A stretch of DNA of 64,000 bases from Heterodera schachtii (taxonomy: Eukaryota; Nematoda; Chromadorea; Rhabditida; Heteroderidae), in assembly GCA_023374025.1 (NCBI GenBank), contig SIJG01000151.1, positions 102,233 through 166,232 of the forward strand. The letters are read 5' to 3'. Under the pieces are notes generated by a model. It did no database searches. It was not told where the DNA came from and worked only from the letters and a program-made list of their open reading frames with translations. Positions 35,468 to 45,610 of the stretch are shown piece by piece. The first letter of the stretch is position 1. Each line of letters opens with the position of its first letter. Both the position numbers and the translations under genes were made by a program.

Positions 35468-36484
35468 TAGTGATGCTCGAGACTCTCGGTCTCGAATCTC
35501 GACTCGAGAAAAGTCTCGGTTTTTTTTGGTCTCGGTCTCGAGTCTCGGTCTCGGGTTTTCAGTCTCGGTCTCGGTCTTCGAGACTTTCGAGACTCGAGAC
35601 CGAGACTTTTTACACCCCTAATGATTGGATTTTGGTAAACGTATATTTTTATAAATTTTAGGCCATTTTTGTTTATTTCATTAACATATGCGTGGTATAG
35701 TGGGTTGTGCTCTTTGTTATGTTCATCGTTTTTTCTTTGGTGTTCAGTTCCCTTGAAGTTGTTCATTTTTCTTCTAATTTTTCAAAATTATTTATTTTTC
35801 CGATGAGAATTCAATCACAACTTTAACAATTAAAAGCGTAAAATATTGTCAAATTTGACTAAATAACTTAATAAATTTCACTAAAAATTCAAAACTTTCC
35901 CCGGCGGCGCCTATTGGCACCGCCGGCAACCATTTTTCAATGGAAAATTAAATTTAATATTTTGTTAGTGCTTTTAAATTTAAATCAACAATAAAGAAAT
36001 CGATATTATGTAATTATGTATTAGGGTCGTAAATTATATGGATAAAAACCGCGAAATATGGACTAAAAAAGCACGAAATATGGACTAAAAAGCTCAAAAA
36101 TGGCCAAATTTGTTTTCCCCGGCGGCGCCTAACGGCACTGCCGTACCCCTATTTCCGAAAAGTTCTTTTAAAAAAGAGCGCCGCAAAAAAATGATGTAAA
36201 AATTCATTCATATGAAAAGGAAAAACGGACTATAGCTTAATTAAATAAAGAAAAAAAGCAAAAAATGTTATAAAAACCCCCAAAGCTTGATTTTTTAAAT
36301 TTCTTATATGTTTTCATTGATTTTTAAGTAAACCAGAAAAATTTTTTGGTAAAAGTCTCGGTCTCGAGTCTCGACTCGAGAAAAGTCTCGGGTTTTTTGG
36401 GTCTCGGTCTCGGTATCGAGTCTCGGGGTCAAGTCTCGGTCTCGGTCTCGAGTCTCGGGAAATTTGTGGTCTCGAGCATCACTA
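35468..36484. mobile_element. hAT-like composite element, perfect 8-base duplication
   Basis: The terminal repeats TAGTGATGCTCGAGAC (left) and GTCTCGAGCATCACTA (right) are flanked by TTAAAGAT at 35460-35467 and 36485-36492. Both ends carry GTCTCGGTCTCGAG runs. The interior includes two GC-rich palindromic words (35899, 36117) and a truncated piece of the 12123-12813 MITE family at 36022-36115. No transposase. Confidence 0.85.
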
Positions 36485-36674
36485 TTAAAGATACCGTAGA
36501 ATATTAATTTTGTAGAAATTGAGCCAAGTTATGAATTTTTATGTGTTAAATTTTTTGTTTTCTAAACTTTGGTGGAATTTAAGAAACGCGTAAGCACGAG
36601 TTTCATAACCATCTCTAAGACGACGAGCAAATTTATTTGTGCCAACAAATCCTGAAATTCTTTCCACCATGCTA

Positions 36675-36940
36675 ACGTACGACGACGAGCATTAAGAAGC
36701 AGCTGAGAGAAGTGGCGGAGAAGCCTGGCTTCAAGGATCTGAGCCCGGTGGACCAGGAAGACACACTTTTGGATGCAATCAGCGCAGACGATCAGTTTAT
36801 GAAGGTAAAGCCAATTGTTAGGTGGACGAGCCGATTTCTATTGTTTAGGATCTCGTAAGAGAATCCATCGACGAGTCAGTGGTTGAGCTGCGCAAAGTGA
36901 CGGACGACTTTGTCACGTACTCTCATGCAAATTTGTTTTT
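36675..36940 (+). pseudogene. Orphan exon pair of an unrecognised gene
   Basis: Two in-phase open exons, about 36690-36804 and 36850-36930, are joined by a GT-AG intron of 45 bases. They read KKQLREVAEKPGFKDLSP, QEDTLLDAISADDQFMK, then DLVRESIDESVVELRKVTDD. They are GC-richer than their surroundings and look like real helical protein. The frame then runs into the CGGCGCC foldback element at 36944, which truncates it. I do not recognise the family. Confidence 0.4.
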
Positions 36941-36943
36941 GGG

Positions 36944-39653
36944 TCGGGGTCACTTCGGCGCGAACCATTTCGGCGCCGCAAATTTTGAAATGCTATAACT
37001 TTTTTATTTGTCTGTTAACTTTAGCCAATCTGGCATCATTTGAAAGCTCGATGTGTGCTCTATACACATGTCAAAATAGAAATGAATGACTAAAATAAAA
37101 AAGTTATGGCACGCTGCGCCGAAAAAAGCCACGAAAAAGTCAATTTTTGAGGTTTTTTGGCCATAACTTTTTTGTAAACTTACGAAATTTTTTGAAATTT
37201 TGTATGTTACTAGAGAATCACAAGAGCTATCATGACAACAAAAATATTTAATTTGGTTAATAATGAAAAAAGTTGTTTGCAACGGCGCCAAAAAGGCCGG
37301 CGCCGAAGTGGGCGGTTCCCATTTTTTTGGGGTCTCCGACCACGAATCTTTCAATTATTTTGACCAATTCCGATTCCCTAATTTAAATTTGAACAAAAAA
37401 TCATAATTCGAAAAATTCAGAATTTCAATTTATTTGTGTTCAGGTTATGGATTAGAAATTAGTCAAAATACATATCAGATTCGTGATCAGCGACTTCTAA
37501 AAACCCCGGATCACTTTTCATATAGCGCCAAAAACTCTGTTTACAATTTGGGATTGAAAATGCTTAAATTTGAAACTGATTTTAGGCATAGACAGCGAAT
37601 GTCTGAACAATCTTTTGGGGGGCATGCCCGGCATAAAAAGAGAATTCCGTCTAAAAAGTCTCAAATTACTTTCAGTTAATGAATGACAAAATGGACAAAT
37701 TCCAAATGGCAATCGGCAAATTGAACCAAAATGTTAGTTTTAATTTTTTTTTTTGTTTTAATATTTTAACAAATGATTTATTAAGTATATTAAAATTTTA
37801 AGTTTCAGATTATCGAAAATAAATTTAAAGTGAATGAGAATCGCCGGGAAATTGAGTTAACAATATATGTTTTGGTACATATATATAATTTTGATCAGAA
37901 AAATTTGGCCATATTTGCACAATGTTTCTTTTGAAAGAAAAAATTTTTAAGCAAAATTATAAGAATTTGACGTTCTTTCAAATTTTTAAAACTAATTCTA
38001 AGCAAATTTTTTTGTAATAATTTGAAACCAACAATTTTTACAGGCGATTATCAGCGAGACGAAAAGAAGCGTAATGCCTTTTGTAATTGGAATGGTCATC
38101 GGCGCTTGTCTTCTCTTCATTCTTTTAAAAGTTAATGGTGGAAAAGAGAACAGAGGAGAAACGGAAGAGAATAAGGAAGAGAAAGAAAAGGAGAAATGGA
38201 AGAGAATGAGGAAAAGGAAGGAAGAGAAGAATTAGTGGAAGCGAATGAGGAAGAGGAGGATAAGGAAAGAGAAGGAATTGAAGAGAATGAGGAAGAGGAA
38301 AAAAGAGAAGAATTGGTGGAAGCGAATGAGGAAGAGAAGGAGAGAAGAGAAGGAATTGAAGAGGATGAGGAAAATGAAGAAAGAGAAAAGTTGGTGGAAG
38401 AGAATGAGGAAGCGGAGGAGGGAAGAGGAGAAATTGAAGACAATGAGGAAGAGGAGCAAAGAGAAGAAATGGAAGAGAATAAGGAAGAGGAGGAGAGAAG
38501 AGAAGGAATGGAAGAGAATGAGGAAAAGGAAGGAAGAGAAAAGTTGGTGGAAGAGAATGAGGAAGCGGAGGAGCGAAGAGAAGGAATGGAAGAGAATGCG
38601 GAAAATGAAGAAAGAGAAGAATTGTTTGGAAGAGATGAGGAAGAGAAGGAGAGAAGAGAAGGAATTTGCCAGAAAACGAAGAAGAATTATTTGGTAAGCG
38701 AATTTATAATTCCTTTGATTATTTAAAATTTATTTTATTATTTTAATAACAGTGCAATGTTTGTGGAAAGAGATTTGCGTTTGCATTAGGTCAATGTCAA
38801 CATCGCCATGTCCACAAGGGGAAGAAAAAATTTTTGGTGAATTACAAAACTTAATTTTATATTATTGTAAAATTTATTATTAATTTAATTTTTGAGTTTT
38901 TATTACAATGGACCGGATTTAAATGGTTTCCATTTTCACACTTTTTAACCTAAAAAGCATTTAAATCGTATTTTTAGCTTGGTTTGATCCTTTTTATTTC
39001 CATATTTTAATCCATATTTCGACATTTTCACAAAAAAAGGCGAAAATACGCCTAAAGATGGAAAACTTTTGGAAAATACTTCCTTAAAATCGAGAGATTT
39101 TTGAAAAATTCCAAATTGTGTAAAAAAATTTAATGTGCAAAATTCGCCTCAAATGTTTTTGTCCATATAAATCCGATACCTATTTTTCACAGTGCAATGT
39201 TTGTGAAATGAGCTTTACGCAGGCACCAAGTCTATGGAATCATCGCCAACTCCACACGGAGACGAAGGCATTTGTGGTGAGAAAAATAAATTAAATTAAA
39301 ATTTTTGGATTTTATTTCCATTTTCTTTAAGTGTGTTTGTGGCCATACATTTAAAGCCGTATGGAATTTGGCCAGCCACAGAAAAAGGTGCAAGAGTTTG
39401 CTCAATTAGGGTGTGATTAAGAAAATTAGTTTGAGATAAAAAGGATTATCTTTTGTCGTTTGTTTGTTTGTCTATGCCCTTCATTTTCCTTATGCTATTT
39501 TTAATTTTTCAATTTCTCTGTCTCTCTTATCGTCGTATTCTCTCTCTCTCTCTCTCCCCTCACAGTTTTCTGTCCAATTTTTTAATTTGATTTTTTCTAA
39601 CAATTTTTTTTATAAAAAAACGAACTTTATCAATACAAATTTTGAAAAATTAA
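36944..39653 (+). repeat. Segmental duplication, copy B
   Basis: Same-orientation copy of 185-2715, beginning inside or at the edge of the foldback element and ending where the 2713-2850 inverted arm starts in copy A. Divergence is modest, with many single-base and homopolymer differences. Confidence 0.85.
37679..39409 (+). CDS. Membrane/Glu-rich/C2H2 zinc-finger protein, better copy B
   Basis: The gene begins at ATG 37679 (MNDKMDKFQMAIGKLNQN), has a short second exon near 37808-37856, a hydrophobic segment FVIGMVIGACLLFILL near 38075-38125, a long Glu-rich repeat, then three zinc-finger exons: CNVCGKRFAFALGQCQHRHVH (C2H2, about 38753-38836), CNVCEMSFTQAPSLWNHRQLH (C2H2, about 39193-39275) and CVCGHTFKAVWNLASHRKRC (C2HC type), with a stop at 39407-39409. 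The three finger exons join in phase and their metal ligands are intact. One base is probably missing near 38190, where the frame meets a stop at 38235, and the second-exon donor reads GAGTTAAC rather than GAGGTAAC. A membrane anchor plus zinc fingers is odd; proteolytic release is one speculation. Confidence 0.5.
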
Positions 39654-39939
39654 ATTAAATTAATTCATAATATTTATGTGTTGTATTTTAGACAGTAAAA
39701 TTACAAAAAGAAAAGCAACAATTTTAGGTAAAATATTGCCGCTGCCTCCCCCTCCCCTTTAGAAGATGATTTTAAGTCTTTCCCCAAATTTTCGAGCTTT
39801 ATGAATTGGACAGACATCAAGTTTGATTTTCTGCTTATCCATTTTATCCATGTTCTCATCCTTCAAGTCTTTCACAGTGTTTGAGGGCGAAATCGTAATT
39901 AAAAAACTATCAATATTAAAATTTTTGGTGCAAAATTAT

Positions 39940-40180
39940 TTATAATTTTGCTCAAAATTAACCAAATTTTTAATGACTGACATTTGATAGCACTAACTCT
40001 TCTCTATCAGTCTGCAAAATTTTAAAAAAATTTCCTTCTTTTTTGAAAATTTTCGTTATAACTTTTTTGAATATTAACTAATTTTTGAAATTGTGCAGAC
40101 AAATAGAGAATACTTGCTATTGAATGATATCAAGAATTAAAAACTCGGCTGCTTTAGAGCATAGTTATGAGCAATTTTAA
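39940..40180. repeat. Palindromic core-module repeat
   Basis: Inverted halves include AATTTTGCTCAAAATTAACC on the left and the mirror near 40165, with TCTGCAAAATTTTAAAAAAA in the centre. The ends are not clear. Confidence 0.5.
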
Positions 40181-40358
40181 CTGTGAATTTAATGTACTTA
40201 AATTTTAAATCTTCCATTTTAATTTTTTCAAATTTTTACCCAATATAATTTCGAAAACCTCGATTAAATAATACGCTATCAAAAGGATAAATTGTGAAGA
40301 AATCAGTGAAGCAGTACACGACTCGTGAATATTTGCTGTGGCATTATAAGGTTTAATG

Positions 40359-40548
40359 TAGAGTGCCACGGGACCGGGACCTGGTAGCGGACAACTGAGT
40401 ACAACTGAGTACCAAGGTCCCGGTTTTGACCGGGACCGGGACTAGTCCCGGTTTTTTCCGGTTTTCCCAGCCAAAAATTCCCGGTTTTTCAACCCGAAAA
40501 GGTCCCGGTCCCGGGTTTGCCCGAAATTCCCGGTCCCGTGGTACTCTA
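40359..40548. mobile_element. hAT-like MITE (CCCGGTCCCG type), perfect 8-base duplication
   Basis: The ends TAGAGTGCCACGGGACCGGG and CCCGGTCCCGTGGTACTCTA are flanked by GTTTAATG at 40351-40358 and 40549-40556. It is 190 bases, unusually GC-rich for the region, and non-coding. Confidence 0.85.
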
Positions 40549-40694
40549 GTTTAATGTCCTCTAAACACACAGTCCATGGCAAATGCTTTATGTCCGTCTT
40601 ATTACCTTCGTGAATCTGAAAAATTATAGGAGTGATGGAATTGACCATTTATCGAAACGATACCTTTTTGCGTTCATTTTACATTTAAATTATA

Positions 40695-41048
40695 TTGTGT
40701 TTTATTTATTTTTCCCACTTTATTCACTTCGTTTTGGACTCAGATTTCCCTCCTCTTCAATTATGTTTTAATTTTAAATTTAATTCTCTTCAATCAATTC
40801 CCCTCGTCATTTCTTCGTCTTTTCTCTTTCCGAGTTCAAATAAATTGTTCTCCAACATCACCTTATTTTGCATTGACCAACAACAAACTGTTTGTCACCG
40901 CTTCGACTTCGGCGCTTTGGACTACGAATTTCTCCGCGCCACTTCTTCGACCTTTTCTCCCTTTTTGCGGCGACATTTGGGCTTTTTTTTTGCAAATTTT
41001 TATCTTTTAGTCTTAAATACCCGGGAAACGACAAAATTTTCCGATTAA
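40695..41048 (+). other. Open stretch of uncertain coding status
   Basis: An open frame of 117 codons contains a plausible coding patch (CIDQQQTVCHRFDFGALDYE) near 40870-40930. I recognise no domain and found no supported splice partners. From 41037 onward the sequence matches the 3' flank of SPRY gene 2. Confidence 0.2.
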
Positions 41049-41143
41049 TACAAAAAACCAAATTTTAATTGAAGAAAAAAGACATAAAAATGATTAAAAA
41101 GAGCAAATTGATCGAAAACATTAGTGAATAATTAATTCTTCCT

Positions 41144-42101
41144 TCAGAGAGTTGCCAAATCGAATTTGAAATTGGGCCCAAAATTTGCCTCAATTTTGTC
41201 GTCAGAATGACCCAAAGTAACGAATGGATGAAATGAACCATCAGCAAAAGATGGAGCAACCAGAAAATCAGAAGTATCTGTGAAAAAGTTAAGGGATTTT
41301 CGGCAACTTAAATTAATTAATAAAAATATAATTTAAGATTTGTTTATTTCTTTGCCAACCCAAACGAAATCTATTCTTTGTAAAAATCATCTGCCGAGTG
41401 GCCGAATGAACGCCAATTCCTACGGTATCACCAACACCGTAGGAATATTGGTCATTTGTTCCATTTCTTTTTCCGTTAATCCAAATATCGCCATCACTTT
41501 CACATGCATAAGTGCCCTTTTCATATCGAATTGCTCCATCCAATTTTGTCTGCTGTTTAACAGCGAATCCGAAGGTGATGGACCAACTGAATAAAGAAGA
41601 ATAAATAATAAAATATTTCACTTTTTATACCAAAATTCACTTACTAATTTTTGTCTTTTTTCATAACTGAAATTTCGTAGTAAAAAAAGTCAGACAAATG
41701 TTTGTTCAGCACAATCGGATATTTAGCGAAGACGGAGCGCCATGAGTCTTTTTAGGAGAAATTGAATTTTGATGTAAATTTTAAAAATACCAGAAAGTCC
41801 CTTATGATGGACAATGAGACTTTTGTCACCAATGATTTCGATGTTCTTGTCACAATAAAAGGCATCCCAACAATTTCCATGCAATTCTAAAACCATTAAA
41901 TTCAATTGCCTTTTGACTGTTCTTTTTCTATTTGACAGTAATATAATAATAACAATAATGATGTTACGGTAGGTACAGTAATCGTTGCTCATTTCCCTTA
42001 CCCTTTTGCTGCTGATGTGCCATTTCCATTTTGTCAACCTTCGTCTGCACTGCCACAATTTGTTCCGTGACCTTTTTCTCAAGCTCTTCTTGGAATGCCT
42101 T
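41144..42101 (-). CDS. SPRY cassette, gene 5 (intact, no start of its own)
   Basis: Minus-strand exons 42101-42002 (coiled coil, EELEKKVTEQIVAVQTKVDK), 41886-41791, 41747-41645, 41586-41360 and 41277-41144. All junctions are phase-consistent, 660 bases including the stop. SPRY landmarks: GNCWDAFYCDKNIEIIGDK, WRSVFAKYPIVLNK, YSYGVGDTVGIGV, RQMIFTKNRFRL and KIEANFGPNFKFDLATL. No start codon or 5' exon precedes it; gene 4 ends only about 100 bases upstream on the same strand. The first exon is in phase 0, so it could be spliced to the N-terminal exons of gene 4. It may be an alternative terminal cassette of gene 4 or a 5'-truncated tandem copy. Confidence 0.7.
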
Positions 42102-42196
42102 CTGCCGAAATTAAACGATTTTTTTTGCCAAAAAAATATGTTATTAATTGTAATACATTAAAATATTAGAACCAAAAAGTTATTCAAATTTGACCT

Positions 42197-44244
42197 TCAA
42201 ATTATTTGATTAAATAATTTTGTTCTCTTTACTTTTGCGGGGTCGAATTTGAATTGTGGTCCAAAATTAGTCTCAATCAAATCGCCAGAATCATTCAAAG
42301 AAATGAACGGAAACAATTGAAAACCAAAAGGAGGTGAAAGGAATAAATTGGAAGTATCTTAAAAATAATTCAAATAAAAATAATTTAAAAATAAAATAAA
42401 CAACTCAAAGGTTGGCCATTCTTTGTGAAGATAATCCGCCGAGTGGCCAAATTAATGCCACAACCGACGAAATCGCCACGAGAAAAGTTCGGCATTCCAA
42501 AATTCTTTGACCCATTGGTCCAAAATTGGCCATCGCTTTGGTATGCACAACTGTCCGAATTTTGGCCAACATTTTCGTCCAATGGCATCGCTTTGGTGGC
42601 AAATCCAATTGAGCAAAGACTAAATTAAAATATAAATCAAATCGAATTTAAATTTTTTTTTTTTTTTGTATTTTACCTTTTACAGCTTTTAATTTTGATT
42701 TCAAAATAGAAAATGCCAGATTCGGTGAACAAAATTGGGTGTTTAGCGAACACAGAACGATGACCTTATTATTATTTTATAAAATATTTATTATTAAAAA
42801 AATATTTTACATTAAAAATTAAACAAATAAAATTAAATCTCCCCTGTATTTTTTGTAAATAACTCAATAAAACACATATAAAGAATTAGGCCAAACCAGC
42901 GCAATGGACAAAAATAGACCAGGAAATCCGTAACCCAAAATTACGGAATTTTAAATTACGGAAATTTTAATCCATAATTGTGTCCATGCCTGCTTGGAAT
43001 GCTTTAAATTCTGATTTTTAAGAAAATTTTACTCAAATTTTCGTACGTTTCATAAATTACCGCTTCCATCGCCTTTGTAATGGACTTTCAAAGATTCCGA
43101 GCCAAAGATTTCGAGATCATTGTGAATGGCATTGACATCCCAACAGTTTTGTTTTGGGTTCGAAAAGTTCTAAAATAATTTGGTTTTGTATTTTAAATCT
43201 ATTTGTTCTTTTTCACCTCAGCAATGTTCTTGCGAATGTCCGGATGGACAGCTTTTAAAAGTTCTGAAAAATTAATAAATTAAAATATTAAAAATTATTT
43301 TATTTTTTCATTTTTACCATTTCCAAATCGGTCTTTCAAAATGCCAATAAAATTTTCTTCTTTCTTTTGATGTTCCTCCAATGCGATGACTTTTGTTTTG
43401 ATGGATTTGACCACAAATGAAAATTAATTAAAAAATATATTTTGAACAACACATTTTAATCCAAATATTGATGCCCGAGAGTCACAACTTTGAGTCTCAG
43501 GGTCAATTACAGTCTCGCGAAATTTTCGAATTTACCCCTTTTTTTATAAATACCTAACCCCCCATAAGAATTAATTGGGAATAAATATTTAATATAAATA
43601 TGAATTTAGACTTTTGATTTTATGCAGTTCCAACCTTTTCCATGTTGTTCCAATTTTCCAACAGAGTTCTTCAAAATTTCCAAATCAGCATTGGTCCGCC
43701 CATTCTCAATCTGATAATTGAATATAACTGTATATTTGAAGAAAGAACTTTTATATTATTTTAAATTAAACCACCGTAATGAAGCCGAGCAGTCCCACTG
43801 TTACCGTAATGTTCACCACAGTCAAAATCATGAACTTCGTCATTTTTCTCTGCATTCTGATGTCTGGAAATTAAAAAACAATTCTAATTTTATATAAATC
43901 AGAAAATGTTTTCTTTTCCTTTACAGAGTCATCTTGTCTTTTTACCCAAAAAGCTATAATTTTAATAAAAGTGGATAAAAAGCAACAAAAATGCTTAATT
44001 ATTTTTGTGTATTGGGTAGAGCCCGGCGCGGGACCGGATTTTGAGGGATCCCAGTCGAAAAATGCGGTATTATACCTGCGGAATCCCGTAATTATGTTTG
44101 AATCACCATTTGATAGTATTTATTTTTTTATTATTAAAATTATTTTTTACATTGTCCAACTCGTGCCATTGGCGGGGATTCATTTGTGATAATTGGATCA
44201 GTCATTTCCATCGGTTCGACAGATCGAAGTAAATTTGATGACAT
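42197..44244 (-). CDS. Membrane-anchored coiled-coil/SPRY protein, gene 4
   Basis: Minus-strand exons: 44244-44151 (MSSNLLRSVEPMEM), 43863-43775, 43710-43635, 43416-43318, 43263-43217, 43169-43061, 42764-42677, 42620-42405 and 42357-42197. About 40 polar residues precede a hydrophobic span (FMILTVVNITVTVGLLGFIT), so it is a type II membrane anchor rather than a cleaved signal. Coiled coil follows, then SPRY (NCWDVNAIHNDLEIFGSES, SVFAKHPILF, FVGCGINLATRRIIFTKNG, LIETNFGPQFKFD). Two blemishes: the exon 4 acceptor reads TTTTCAT instead of TTTTCAG, and one extra G near 42602 breaks the frame at GFATK. Known SPRYSECs are secreted; an anchored version differs. Gene 5 lies directly downstream. Confidence 0.65.
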
Positions 44245-44639
44245 ATTTTAAAAGCGTAATTATAATTATTCACCTAATTTAGTGTTAAATAATTAAATGT
44301 AATTAACTAATTATAGGCTTTTTTAGGTTATTAGTCAATTTGTCTTTCGAATAAATGGAATGTGTACTAAATAATAAAAAATGTAAGGACAAATCAATTG
44401 GACGGAATAAATCATTGGACAATGAGATGAGAAAATGTGATAAATGCAGCAAAAGCAAAATGAATGCATAAATAAATGAATAAATTAACAAATGACAGAC
44501 AAAAAAAACTTTTTAAATGACAAAATGAATTAATGAAAGCGACCGAATTAGAGCGGACGGACAAACAAACAAATCGACGGTGTCTTAAAAAAATGCATTT
44601 CCATCACCAAAAATTTAAATTTAATTTATTATTTTTGCC

Positions 44640-44767
44640 AACCCAACGGTTGCCCATTCTTTGTGAAAATGATCCGTCCTGCCAAGAGAGAAGTAAAGAG
44701 AGAGAGGAGATAAAGGAGAAGAGAAATGATATTGGAAAGAAAATAAAAAGGAAAGAAGAGAGAGAAA

Positions 44768-44802
<35 letters not shown>

Positions 44803-45562
44803 GGAGAGAGAGAGGAAAGGAGAGGATAAAATAAAAAAGGATAAACTACGAGAGAGAGAGGAGAGAAGAGAGAAAACGATAAAATAAGAGAGAGAGAGAA
44901 GAGAAAGAGGAAAGCGATAGAGAGAGATTGAAGAGAGGAGAGATAGAGGAGAGAGAGAGAGGAAAGGCGAGAGAGAGAGAGAAAAGAAGAGAGAGAGAGA
45001 GGAAAGTAGAGGACAGAATAAAAAGGATAAACTACGAGAGAGAGAGGAGAGAAGAGAGGAAACGATAAAATAAGAGAGAGAGGAGAGGAAACGATAGAGA
45101 GAGATTGAGGAGAGGAGAGATTAGAGGAGAGAGAGTGAGGAGGGAGAGAGAAAAGATGAGGAGAGGAGAGAATAAAAGAACGGTTAAAGTGAGAGAGCAA
45201 GAGAGAGAAAGAGAGGTGAGAGACAGAGAAACGAGAGGAAAGAAGAGAGAGTGAGGAGAGGCGAGAGTGAGGAATTAAAAGAAATGTAAAGTGAGAGGTA
45301 GGGAGAGAGACTGAGGAGAAAAGAGAGGAAAGAAGGGAGAGAGAGAGAAGAGGAGAGAAGAAAGTAAGAGCGAGAGAGAGGAAAGGAGAGAATAGAAGAA
45401 AGGATAAAGAGTAAGAGAGTTAATGTGAAGAGGACAGGATAAAGAGAGAGAGAGAGAGAGAGAGGAGAGAGGAGAGAGAGAGAGAGAGAAGGTAGACTCA
45501 TCTGTGGCAATTTCATTTGACATTTTCATAGGTTCGACAGCTCGAAATAAATTTGCAGACAT
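44640..45562 (-). pseudogene. SPRY gene 6, disrupted by GA-rich expansion
   Basis: The first exon at 45562-45495 reads MSANLFRAVEPMKMSNEIAT, a clear paralogue of the gene 4 start. Only a scrap of the SPRY domain (RIIFTKNGQPL, about 44690-44645) survives downstream. Everything between is a GA-rich simple repeat of about 800 bases. The gene is dead unless the repeat is a mis-assembly. Confidence 0.65.
44672..45495. repeat. GA-rich microsatellite-like tract
   Basis: About 820 bases of AGAG-dominated sequence with a higher-order pattern: GGATAAACTACGAGAGAGAG and ACGATAAAATAAGAGAGAG recur at least twice. It replaces the middle of SPRY gene 6. Confidence 0.95.
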
Positions 45563-45610
45563 ATTTTAAAAGCGTAATTATATTTTTTCACCTAATTATT
45601 TTTAGTGTTA

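Noticed and set aside
35467..35766. Frames with Arg/Ser/Pro-rich repeats
   Set aside because: Translation of the TCTCGG repeat at the end of a hAT-like element.
38132..38459. Ser/Leu-rich minus-strand frames
   Set aside because: Antisense of the Glu-rich repeat exon.
44604..45562. Long minus-strand open frames rich in Ser/Leu/Pro across the GA tract
   Set aside because: They are translations of a simple GA repeat in several frames; only the first 20-odd codons at 45562 are credible as a SPRY gene start.
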